NCBI GenBank assembly: GCA_025093985.1
Contig: JACAAK010000004.1
Location: 3,658,001 to 3,722,000, forward strand
Reading direction: 5' to 3'
Length of the DNA: 64,000 nucleotides
Source of the DNA: Calvatia gigantea
Lineage: Eukaryota; Basidiomycota; Agaricomycetes; Agaricales; Lycoperdaceae
The position numbers and the translations under genes are program-made. Positions 43,961-55,796 of this stretch are shown here, piece by piece. Below the pieces are notes generated by a model, which was not told the origin of the DNA, did no database searches, and saw nothing but the letters and a program-made list of their open reading frames with translations. Position 1 is the stretch's first letter, and each line of letters starts with the position of its first letter.

Positions 43961-45565
43961 CCAGCACCAATTCCGAGTCTACTTTATCTATTTCTAGTGC
44001 AGCTAAAGCCCTCTCACGTACGCCCTCGTAAGGTAAGTTAGTAAAATGTTCAATGATCAATCCGAATAGTTTATAGGGAACCAAATCGGTAGGGAATCTC
44101 GAGTGGCGAGTTTGTTGCTTTTCTCAATATACGAATAGTTTTTTGTATGTTACCCAGGTAAGGGGAACATTCGGGTTCTCCTTTGCTGATTTAAGTTCTT
44201 GAAGGTGTTTTACTAGTTGGGGCTGAAGCACGTCCCAATCTGTCGTGGTTGAGTTGGAGTTCTCGTCTAGATTGACATAAAGTCCTCTGCACCTTTTTCG
44301 GTAAGCTCCTTCATCCTCGCGAAGCCAGGAAGGTTGGCAATCCTCCCACCAGTAATGTTCCGAACCTCCGACTTTGTCCAGCCTGTTTCGTAACTGTCAG
44401 AGATCTTATTCATCGTAGACGAACCTGACACTTACCTACTTCTGCCAGCTTTTTAAAGATCCTAGTGAGCTATAATTAGATCATTTAGAACATGGCAAAG
44501 ATAGAGGAGACCTACGCAGCTCGTCGCTCAAGCCTCAACTTGTTCAACTGCTCGGACCTGTGTTTTTTTTTTTTCCATTTTTCAAAAATATGGTAACCCT
44601 AATTGGACTCACGTTAATCATAGGGTTTCATAAAACTACGTTCCACGAACTTTGAACTTGGTATTAATTTTGTTTTGCTTATGCGTGCATTTTACACGGC
44701 ATCGTGTAGATTTGCGATAATCACGCGTCATGGAGAATATTTTATTCTCTACATAATGGGCGTTTCAGTTGATAAAGAGTGTCAGAAAATGATCAGGACT
44801 GACTTGCACGTATAACCGGAAGACAAGGATAACCTGGAGAGACGATTGTGAAGCTATGATAATGTCAGCCACAGTTTACACCTCGAGGGGAGTAGTAGGT
44901 CGACGCACTGTTCAGATTGGAGGCAGTTCCAACAAACTCGAAATCGCAGCTCCCAGGAACTCCAGCAATGAACTAGGGTTTGGCATTGCTGGTGTATTTT
45001 TAAGTACCACAATAGCGAAACGTTAGTGTTCGCCCACCATACACCTCTTGGTGAACAAGAGATTGGCATACTGGGCCAAATTGAGATCTTCAGGGCACCG
45101 TGGAGGTGGGTTTTTTGATGCATACAGCTTTTCAAAGGCCTGGGAGGGAGTAAAGTTCAAAATAGTTTAAGGCGAAGACGAGTGCCGTATCCGTACTTTT
45201 TCCCATATATACCTAGCCGGCTTCCCCAATATAGTGGCATGCAAGTCCTTGCTAGCCCGAGACAAGTGTAGGAGGTCAAGCGGATCTAGTTCACCGAAGA
45301 TTTCGTGCAAAATGTCAAGTGGCATCTCGGTCATGAGTTTCAGGTATCCTCGGCGACCTTTGACATGTGCGCTATATGGCCTCACAGCTTGGGTGCTCGG
45401 ATGTGTTGCTGAAGTGTCTTTGGTCTTGCGGCGCTTTGAGTTGTTCTTTGTCCTTTGTGTTGTGGCGGTCGACTTGGCGTCTCCAATGACGGCAACTGTT
45501 TCTTCTGCACAATTTGGTGCCTTCCTGTTTTGAATTCTCTCAGAACGACGTGGGTGTGTAGCCAT
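43961..45565 (-). pseudogene. F-box protein family, copy D (truncated)
   Basis: The 5' exon is intact: MATHPRRSERIQNRKAPNCA, KGRRGYLKLMTEMPLDILHE, GELDPLDLLHLSRASKDLHA, ARYIWEK, followed by an intron and AFEKLYASKNPPPRCPEDLN. The Cys exon is recognisable (WELRFRVCWNCLQSEQC), as is the WDVLQPQLVKHLQELKSAKE helix near 44200. That exon then meets an in-frame TGA near 44135, reads on as DLVPYKLFGLIIEHFTNLPY, and stops near 43935. The C-terminal W/Cys exons are missing, replaced by the NUP188 fragment. A pseudogene by truncation and nonsense. Confidence 0.7.
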
Positions 45566-45796
45566 CCTGGAAACTTCAAAATAGTATGCTGTTGAGGAGA
45601 GGTTGAGGTCAGGTTTGAGCCGCAGTTGTCCCTGAGGCTCACGTGAACGTTGTATGTTGAACATTCTCTGGGGGTAACAAACAAAGGGTGCGGTTATCGT
45701 GTCAGGCTCGTAGTCGCCTTGCTCTCGGTCAGGTAGCCGAGTTATGCCAATTGCTTCTTAAAACATTAAAACACAGAAATAAATATTACAAATAGA

Positions 45797-48700
45797 TCAA
45801 GCCGTAATGCTAATGTGGTTTTGCAAAAAACTGATCAATACTTGGACAATATCCACAGAATCCTGCCCGACGATCGCGGCACTCTTCGCGACAATCGGCT
45901 TTGCCCTGTTCAACAGTGATTTCAAATCCGACGCTATTTCACTCGTCATCCCCCTCCTCAACCGCTCAGCCATCGTCAGCGACGTTCTTGTTCCTCGTGT
46001 ACGTTCTTTTAACGAGGCAGCTTCAGATCGGCTAATGTCCATCGCCATTGCATTCGATTCAACTTCCACATCCATCTCTGGTGCAGTTGAAGACTCGAAG
46101 TCGGGTTTGGAGAGCCACATAACTAGCTGGGTCACGGCATAGGTGAGGATGCCTTCTAGGTTGCGTCTGATAGTGATTACGCTCCGCTTCACATCGAGAA
46201 GCCCTTCGGCTGCGGATGGAAGAGCGGAAATCGTAGTGATGCTTTGATTTGGTGGGTGATTCACAAGTTCACGGAGGGCGTCTAGGGTGGAGTTGCCAAG
46301 TTCCAGCAACGTTCCGAGCGAAGCAGGCTCACCGAGCACCACTTTCGAATGCTAATATAACTGTCAATTGTGGCTGACCTTAAAAGGAACGTTACAACTT
46401 ACAGGGACGATGAGAGCCTCCTGGAGTGGCCATTCTTCTTCCGGAGTAAGGAGAACGGAATCAGCTTTGCTGATGACAGTCAACGTCCCAACAACATTAC
46501 TAGACAGCCTGAAGAGGTGGTGTAACAGCTGTACAACCACGGGGCGCTTTAGAGGGTCATCTGATGGTTTCTCTTTCTCGAATTGCGATCGTTCATCAGG
46601 GGTGATCGGTTCGAGTAGACTTGCGAGATGATTCGGGTGGGTGATCGCGTAATTCAGTTGTTGCAAAAGGTTGACTCCATGGGTCGCGAAAAATCCTAGA
46701 ACTTTGTCGACTGCAGGGTTGGATTGCGAAGCTGAAGGAGAGTTGGCAGAAACAGCGTAGAATAAGTTGACAACCTGTTCTGTTTCCTCCAACAAAGGAA
46801 ATGTGATGGGCTCTCCAAAGGTCCAGTTCAAGGCACGAACAAACTGTTCACCATATAGTTGGGCGAAACCGCACACTTCGGCATCGAAGTAATGATTGCG
46901 ACGTCCAAGAACTGTGACGATGGTTGCGACAATCGCGATCATAGAGCAATACGCAACGTGAGCTGGACTGCGCTCGCCAGGAAGTTCCGGTACCACGACA
47001 TCAATTTGGCCAGAGCTGATTGCGGAGCTGATAAAATTGTTGCTGTATGCAGATAAAATGCCTTCACTGGCCAGTCGCTCTGCTGCTGTTTGATTATTTG
47101 CCAACGCCATATGAAATTGCAGAAGGTGAGCAGCATATAAAGGCTGTTTTTTGGCGTTAAGTAACGGGAGATCTGTAAGGCCAACAAGGTCGATGTGCGC
47201 ATAGAGGTCGAGGCTTGTTCGGATGACGTCTGTTTCTTGACACTTTACAAGCCAGAATGTTGACGAGGGGGTGATATCGTGGCGGGTGCATTGGTCGAAA
47301 ACGGACACTAGGAGTTCCATATCTCGATCAATGTCCACATCCGCTCTACTACGTGCGGTGATGAGTACTATACGAAGTGCTTCAATCACGAACGAAAGGG
47401 TTGCCTCGATGAAGCCCGAAAGCAGCTGCCTCTGTTCCGCATTGAGTACCTTCTCCCGCCGGACCAGCAATCTCCCTTGTTTGACGGAGTAAAATATAAC
47501 TTGGAGGAGGGTCCTATGGAAAGGGACAATGGAGTTCTGAATGATCGGAGTTGCTGGTGACTGTGCCTCATTCAGGATGATACCGCGCACGTTGTTAACC
47601 ATCTCCGCGAAGAACTGCACTTCCTCAAGCTTTTCCTTCAGCGCAAACCACACGAGCTCTAGGACCGCAAGCAGAAGTGACAGCCGAGCTTGATGGATAA
47701 CAGCCATCACTTCGCCTGTCCTCGACTCATCAGCGATACCATAAGACATTGATGCCGCAATGGCGAGAAGATGGGTTCTCGCAGCGGTATCGCCTCTGAT
47801 ATAGGGGACAACTTTACGGAGAAGGAACTCCCAGGACTCTGTCAGCGACCTTTGGGCATCCGTGAGTGATAGGTTCATGTTGAGAGAGAGAAGCAGCCTC
47901 TCAGCGGAGTCGATAGCGTTCATTGCGGCAGCGGTTAACCGTGGGTATGGACGCAGTCGGGCATGGTAGAGGGAAACATTGAAGGTATATCCATCGCCAA
48001 ACTCGCGTACGTCTCTCGGTTTTTGGATCTCCAGATGCTCCAATACCAAACCAGGAAAGTTGTCTTTGAGTGTTTTGGAGAGTTCATCGTAGATCCCGGG
48101 GGAGTAAGAATTGGCAGATGCCTCGGCGAGGAGATCTGAGAGCCGATCCTCTTCCTTGAAGCAGGGCTCAAGTTTTATAAGGCTCGGGGGTTTCTTATCC
48201 TTCCCTTCCAGCTGGGCTCCAATGTCGATATCGAGGCCGAACACACGGACAGCATAGGCCTTAGTGAGAGTGCGGTATGCATAGGACGCCACGGCGTCGT
48301 GAGCGTTTGAGTGGCGGGCATTGTCCATGACCACGAAAGCCTCAGTCTCGTGCGGTGGTGTTGGTTCAAGGTCTTGCTGGACGAGCTTGTTCAGCTGGTC
48401 CCAGAGGTCCTCATCCTGGCGCAATAAAGTTATCACAGCCTTGTGCTCCAACCCATGCTCCCACACAACATAAATGAATCGCAGCACAGATGCTAGTAAC
48501 TGTGGATTGGCTTCCCACATCTCCCTCCAGCTTCCCAAAACCTCGCGAGCGACATCCATCGCATTCATTCTCTTATCCACTACCCCCTCACCATTCTCCT
48601 TTCCTTTGCTGTTCTCTCCCCCCTCCTTACCCTTTTCCTCCGCCGGCGGCCCATCTAACCCAATGGACGTTCTGAACTTTCCGGTGACGAAAAGGCTCGC

Positions 48701-51700
48701 GAGTGCTGGCTCCTTGTCCACCGCCAAGGCAATAAACCTCCAAATCGCATTCCTAAGCTGCAAATCATCATATGGATGTTGCACAATCCTGACCAAGGAT
48801 GTCACTGTCGCCTCAGGGTCGCTCAGATGTCCAATGATGGTTGGTGGTGACGAATAAGACACAGAAAGCGAAGAAAGAAGCGCGTATAGGAGTTGCATAG
48901 CTTCCAGGGGAACGGTGGTGCCCATATCTCTATCCTTCACGTAGTTTGCAATGACGTCGATGGGATCGGCTTTTGTTCGGACGCTGTCAAAAGAGGCAGC
49001 TCCTGCGATAATTCGGGAACAAAGAGTTTGTTCGAGGAGGCAAGGCGTCGACGCTGAAACTGACTGTTGCTTGTAATTCAGCAGAAGGGCGCCGAGGTGT
49101 AGGTATGCTTCAAGAAGGAATACAAGGCGTCTGGCATCACTCAGGCGACGGGAGGCATAGAGCATACGAAGGATATGTCCACCAGAGGTGATAGCTGAAA
49201 CGAGAGGATTGATGCTCGATGTGGTCGCTCGGAATAGAAGGGTATCCTGCTAATGTCTGACTGAGGGTTGTAAAAGGTCCATCGCGCAAGGTCGGAGGTG
49301 CGTGTTCCAGAATTTCGGTATAGAACGACGACAATCTTCTCCCAATCTCGAATCGATCACCCAGCTGAGCATATTTCCAACTGAGATGTTCCACCCAAAT
49401 CTCCGTGTGCACAAAGCGAGCCGCCCGCAGAAGAACCTCTTCTTTGAGTTGTTGTAGCCGCTGATTATCGGGAAGGACGGAGACAGAGGCTTCTCGGAAC
49501 AACTGCTGGACGAGATAAAGCAGTGAAAGTGTCATGCTATAGTGCCCGGTGGCACGTTCAGTCGCAAGAGCAACCGAAGCAAAGCCTGCAGTCTTATCGG
49601 AGCCAAACAACGCTGTTGTCGATCGGATATAAAGCCAAACACGATTGGAGTAACTCGGCAGTGCGAGGAGCGCGGCAAGAACGCTCATGGCAGAGGTGAT
49701 CAATTGTGTACGAGCTAGTGTACGATTTTTTGGGTTGGTTCTCGCTAGTGCCTCCTCCAAGATCATGGTAGTAAGTTGAACGAGATCGGGAGGTTGTGCT
49801 TCGGTCATTGTATGTGCAACAACAGGATCCCCAGCCTCCATAGCTTGCATTAACTGCTCTGCTTGGGCAGGATTGTCGTAGATCAAGCTTCGTACAAGGT
49901 CTAGGGCCTCTGTAATGAGGGATTCGCCATCATCTCCCTCGAAATCTACTCCGATCTCTGCTAAAGGGAGAGACAGAACCTGAACGTTTCCTCTGGGCGC
50001 GAATGATATGTCCTGATATGGTCCAGAGTTCTGCAGGCGCCTCCTGTTGACATAGTCTGTCAGGAGTTCTAGGATGAGCTTCCAGCCAGAATGTTGATGT
50101 TGCCAACAGATGACGAGATGCTCGCTATTGTCTCCACTAATGACGCGCCCAACAGTCCTTGCCGGAAGAATCGAACCACCGGGGAGCTTGATTGGCTTTA
50201 GGTTGATGTAAGTCAGCCCTTGAGACGCTGAGGTTCCATATCGTTCTTGCTGCCGTTCGTAAAGTGCATGGGCACCACTGCACGCGGAGAGGGGAACAAC
50301 TTGCGAGTAGGACGTGAGTTGGTCGAAATAGTAGAAGACGTGCCGACTACATAAGTCACGTTGTTGCTTGATGTCCTCTGGGGCGTCTATTAGGTGATCG
50401 GCTGTTGACAGCGCGTCTGTATCGAGAAAACCGGTGCCAGTCATGGATCGTAGGAGCCGTAGGAGGGGATGGAATTGAATAGGGAAGCGAGACCGTGCAA
50501 TATCGAAGATAGCGCGACGAGCGATGCCGTGTTTCCAATCCGCTTGCCAAAATTGCGCGCAGATACCGGTGATAGACTGGGTTTCGCTACGACCGAAAAG
50601 CGTCACCCAAACCTCAACAAAGAGGTCAAAATCAGGTAGATGTTCAGCAGGTGTCAGCTCAACAAGAGCAATGACGAGGCCTAAGCGGATAAGAGTGAAA
50701 AGTCCGTCACCACAGCGTACAGCCGCACAACGTACCTTTCAGGACCGACCGAAATGCGATCGCGTTAGGATCAGTGATCCAAGACCCAGTTTTCCATGCC
50801 ACAGCCGTAACGAACAAGGGAGATTTTGTGAGAAGGGAAAGGATAAGTTGGAATAGGCCGGCATCGGGACTCAAACAGGCCTGAAGCATTTGCAAGTGTA
50901 TCGGTTCCTTGTTTTTCGAATAGAGTCGACCCATGGAGTTTGATACGGATTCGAGGAAAGGTGTGTGTGATGGGCTATCCGCCAGACGCGAAAGGACAAA
51001 GGTCCACGCAAGGTATGTACACGCATATTGACTATCGCCATGAGAAACTACCAAATCGTGCAGCTTTTCGAGGGAATCGGGAGAAGTAAGGTAGGAGGTT
51101 GGTGGTTGTGGTTCGTCGAGGGATTGAGTGAATTCGGGCTCGGCCGCATTCTCCAACTCGAGCACTTCGATCGTTATGAGAATCCAAAGTGCCGCCAGAT
51201 CTTGTTGTAGTTGCACACTTTCTTCATCCAGCAACAAAGTTCCGTTTATTTGATGAGAGCCGAGGTCTGTCGAATATGCCGCTTCAAAGATCCCCACTAC
51301 CAAGGGACCGCCACAGGGTACATATCCCCACATCGTCCAAAACAGAACCTCCAATAAGACCAACTGTTCTTTTACACATTGCTTTGCCCAAGATGTTGCC
51401 GCCTTTGGATTATCCCTGAGTCCCTCCGGTACCACCTCCTTCGTCCGTCGTGTGTATTCGCTGAGCAACATTTTCACGAACTTTGGTCCATCTTGAACGA
51501 TTTGCGGAAGAAGCTCGGAGGCGACACCAGAGAGCGCATCGTCGAGGTTCTCCTGGGCGCGGAATAAAGGAATCAAGACGCGTATTGCTGCGAGTCTTTC
51601 AGCAAGGTAGAAGGGGGTGATGGCTTCAAGCAACTCTTCGGTGATTGAAGTGTCTGAGGTAATGGGTGGGATGCCTTCGTTGTAGAAAAATGAACGGAGC

Positions 51701-52070
51701 AATATAAGCGCCTGAACTTGGTCGACTTGGAGTTTCTCGCTGATCGCATAGATATATTCCTTGTCGGTGATATCTGTCCGTAGTGTGACGCCGTCCGCCA
51801 GAGAGAGAGAACCACTCTCTATTTTCCTCCTCGACGCGTCCGATGGCTTTCCAAACGGATTTTCAACGTTGCTAAGCTGGTCCTTTCTCGACGAGATGTA
51901 CTCCTTGATCTGGTCAACGGGGACACTGTCAACCTGACTTGAGAGAATCCCATGAAGTTGTTGGTAAGTCCTGCGGAACACCACCCTCCAGTTAACAACA
52001 ACCGCCACGTTCAAGCACTTTCAACTCACACATCTATGAGGGATGACCGCTTGGATGACTCGCCAGACAT
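45797..52070 (-). CDS. NUP188: Nucleoporin NUP188
   Basis: Large helical scaffold nucleoporin of the inner ring of the nuclear pore. Exons: 52070-52030 (MSGESSKRSSLID), 51970-50736, 50680-46403 and 46351-45797, with introns of 59, 55 and 51 nt. The Nup188 N-terminal region is recognised by KLQVDQVQALILLRSFFYNE and VLLEVLFWTMWGYVPCGG; later HPYDDLQLRNAIWRFIALAV and the C-terminal IVGQDSVDIVQVLISFLQNH. The third exon is one base too long: the frame changes near 49246 at a GCAGG where GCAG would restore LSQTLA to DTLLFRATTSSINPLVSAIT. No intron fits, so this is either a base error or a recent lesion. Total about 2,030 residues. Nup192/205 is the alternative family but fits the N-terminus less well. 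A fragment of the 3' end is duplicated at 43775. Confidence 0.85.
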
Positions 52071-52740
52071 CGCAGTGAAGTTGGAACAAATGCTTCAACA
52101 CCAACAACTGAAATCTCAGCACGTTCCCCTCAGGGTCTTGCTTGTCATCATCTGCCGAAACAAACAACACGAATCCGGAACCGTTAATCCGACAACGCCG
52201 AACTGGGAAGAAACTGGAGAAAGGCCCCAGTCTAATTCTCCAACCCCTGAGCAACCCACCCAAGCATTAGAACCGTTCCAACCTTTCTCCTTCTCTGTAA
52301 TTCCTACCCAATTTTTTTTGTCCATGTTCCTTCTCCCACGCAGATACTTCAGTGTTCACGCCTTTCGCCCCCCTATATTCACCATAAGATATTGCCTGCA
52401 ACAATTGTGCTCTTATCGTGCAAGATTAAATGGATTGCCCGATAGCTCTCTTGGTGAGAAGATCGGAGGCTGAGCGCTGAGCGTTGAGGCCTGGGGTCCG
52501 ACAGTCCAGTCTGGGAACTGCTCCACCACCCAGAGCCAACGGTGGTCACATTACCCAACGAGCGCCCGCGATGACTTGCCACAACAGGTCCCATCACCAA
52601 ACAGATAGCTTCGTCATTGACAGGTCACAGCACCTATCGCAACGAACCAGGCGGGAATTTTATTGACCTGCCCAAAGTTACTGAGATATTCATGGTACGT
52701 GCACAAAGTCACTGTTTCAGCAGCTGCTAACCTGGAAGAC

Positions 52741-54741
52741 ATGGACCAGGCGTCACATTCGCAGGATATAAATCACAACAAGAGCAGCCCACCCTTCGAT
52801 GTTCTAGCTCAAGTATTCGACATCTACACCAATATTTTGCGCCTTGACCATCCAGATCTCTCGAACGCAGCAATCCCATGGATCTTGGGACAAGTCTGTC
52901 GTTCTTGGAGACAAGTGGCTATATCCGTTCCCAAATGCTGGAACCGATTCACTCTCGAAGTGACTGACGCAAACGCAGACGGAGAGTTACCTGAAATGCT
53001 CAGAGAATTGATCAAACGTTGCGGGGATATTCCATTCTGTGTTTCGTTCGACTTCGCACCTCTCACCGATGAAATTTCCTCTTATCCCTATCGAGTCCTT
53101 GAATCAATGATACACCACTCTTCTCGATGGGGTGAGATCATGGTCAGGGGGTTAGATGTCACCGATATCTCTCAACAGTTCAGTCGAGTAAAAGGCCGGC
53201 TTGATCACCTACATTCTTTAAAGGTCTACTTCAGGTCGAGCATGTCACAGAGTAGCACCGTCTACGGAGGCTACCGAGAAGGACCGCCCGTATTTGATCT
53301 TTTCGGAGTTGCCCCAACCCTTTCTGAAGTTCTTTTTAACGACATGACCGGCCACCTCCCAAAATTTAAACTTACACTTCCATGGAGCCAGTTGAAGGTG
53401 TATGTGGTATACGGTACGAAAAATGACATATTTCCTGCAGACCTTTGGAGACAACCAAATCTCGAAACCCTCATATGCATGCACAACCGGTTCCCATCCC
53501 CGCCCCCTGGGCAACCTCACCTGACTCATTACCACCTCCGCCATCTACACCTGCACTTTTCGAGGGACATGGAAGCCTGTTTACAACGACTAAACGAGGT
53601 ATCTCTTCCCGCCCTTGAGGCCATTTCCATCACGCTGCTCTCTTCGGAAGCATACTATAGTACCTCGTCAATACCTGGTATCGCCTCGCTCGTCTCCCGC
53701 TCCAATTGCAAACTCAAGACACTTGTCATACAACAAATCTCCAGCCTGGATGTTGATTTACTTCCAAGTCTGCTGTCCGAAATCCCTTCGCTGGAAACCT
53801 TGGACATTGGAAATGGCCTATGCTTCGAGTCAATCCTTCCTCTGCTTCGTTTCAATAAGACAGAACCTACCCTACTTCCAAACCTTCGACGCCTAGCAGT
53901 TTCATACAGCGCTTCAGTACGACCTAGTGATATTCAACTCATCTCTGACATCGTTGAATCACGTCAACGGGTTTCCGAGGATACTAGTGACCCCGGCCAG
54001 CTATTCGCCCCGTTGCTTTATGTTCGGATCTTCATCAAATCGTCTGGAGTCCTCGATAATGTATTCTTTGACCTTGATGACCGGGCCCTTCAGTCCTCCG
54101 TGCGAAACGTGAGTGTTATCTGGCTCATAGATACACAACGTTAACTCATTTACAGTCAAATACCCCCTACGCGCCGAACTTCCTATCCGCTGACAATTTT
54201 ATCCCTGAGATGAACCGGGCTCTGGATAACATTCGGCCGATAATCGAATCCACGACACCAATCAGCCCATCAGACTCGGATAAAATTGCAGCCGTAAGTC
54301 TTCCCTCTCCCAACATCTAAGGGAGTATCGATTTACAAGTCTACCTGTTAGGAATACCACTTCATCAAAAAGCTATATTATGGTCGCATCCTCCGCTCCT
54401 CCAGTTCATACCTGAGGTCGAGTGAAGAGAAGCTCATGGAGTCCCTACGAAGCCTTTGCCGCGTTTATATACCACCTGAGTACCTCGAAAAACGGAGGTG
54501 GATATTAGGGATACCCTCAAATATATTGTATCTCCATCCCGAACACAGTTCGTAATCCTTTATGCCTTTATTTGATCTTCTCTGATTCTTTTATCCCCTA
54601 GCGTTGAGGAAGTCCGCTCGCAAATTGGAGATCATCACGGGCGTGAAATATCCGGAAAAATACCCTCTTGAAGGCTACCACGACTGGTTTGACGAACATT
54701 CCAACAAAGTGTTAGAAATTCTTCGCCCATTCACTATATAA
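52741..54741 (+). CDS. F-box protein with leucine-rich-repeat-like body
   Basis: Four exons in phase (52741-54108, 54156-54293, 54352-54547, 54602-54741) give 613 residues. The N-terminal F-box (residues about 19-66) reads PPFDVLAQVFDIYTNI, then ILGQVCRSWRQVAISVPKCW, the usual agaric form. The body is a series of Leu-rich segments (LSEVLFNDM, LETLICMHNRF, LKTLVIQQISSLDVDLLP, LETLDIGNGLCF, LRRLAVSY) typical of fungal F-box/LRR substrate receptors. The family is greatly expanded in Agaricomycetes and targets are unknown. It is unrelated to the copies A-D apart from having an F-box. The ATG at 52741 was chosen; an upstream ATG at 52663 in the same frame is possible. Divergent from NUP188. Confidence 0.88.
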
Positions 54742-55796
54742 CTTATACGATTTTCGAGAACGAGTAAAATCTGTACTGTATTAGCATACTTTCTCGAATG
54801 CCTCGCCTCTCAATACCAATACCGGCTGTCGGAGAAAGGAAGGCGGTTGTTGCTCAGGGGGAAGGAACGCTAGGAGCGAGCACAGGTATGCTTCAGCCCG
54901 TTTTCTAGAGCGATTGTTCCGCCCAAGCAGGAAGTTGAAGTTTCATAATGTTGAACATTGAATAATTGTCGTTGTTATCATTCCTTTCGAGTGTCATCCA
55001 AAAGCAAGCTGTTTGGCTCCAGACGAAATGTCCACGAGTCGTACAAATCACGTGTCGTTGACTCGCTCCCCTGAACATGTCTCGCGACTTGGGGTGGGTT
55101 GTTGTATCAAGCCAGTCAGCGCGACCATATCACATAACGAAGAGTCTCAGGAATCGTTATACCATGGAACGACTCTGTCACAGTTCTACTCTTTTGTCCG
55201 GGGGAGCTTCGTGGGACCACGAAGAATTTGGCTCGGGCTTGTATACAGCTGTTGTCAAAACCGGCAGGAATATACGCATTGACATATGGTACTACGTCAA
55301 ATGTATTATCGCTTGCAGGTGCATTCATTGTCCTATCTAACTCCATGTTTCCCTGCAAATACATAATAGATAGCGATATAATTAGAATGAATACTTTCTC
55401 CTGGAAAGAGAGAGTGCTACAAAATATCTCAGAACAAACCAAACACGCCGAAATCTGTTATTACATGACCGTGCAGAAACACGTTTCGCTTTCAGCTCGA
55501 CGCCGGATCTTTTCATTCTCCAAAGTCTCACGCTGGGCTCCCCCCTCTCCTGGCCGAACCTTCCTAAGCTCAACTGCACTCCGTTCGCGCCGCCTCACTG
55601 CCACGTTCTCTGTCCCCTGTCCCCGTCGCTGACTGTTTCGGTGTTTGGCGCGCAGGGGCCGGCCTTGAGGGAAATTTTATGTAGTGGAACAAGCAAAAGC
55701 GGTTCCCACATCATTGAGAGAAGGAAAAATAGGAGTTGTGGTGCTGGGAGCGAGTTGGGGGATTCCTAGGAAGCGATCCGCTAAAGCATCAACCGA
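54742..55796. other. Intergenic; no gene recognised
   Basis: About 1 kb with only short frames and no family motif. Confidence 0.5.

Noticed and set aside
49137..49260. Possible short intron in NUP188 near 49246
   Set aside because: No GT donor gives an intron of realistic size; removing a single G restores the frame, which is simpler.
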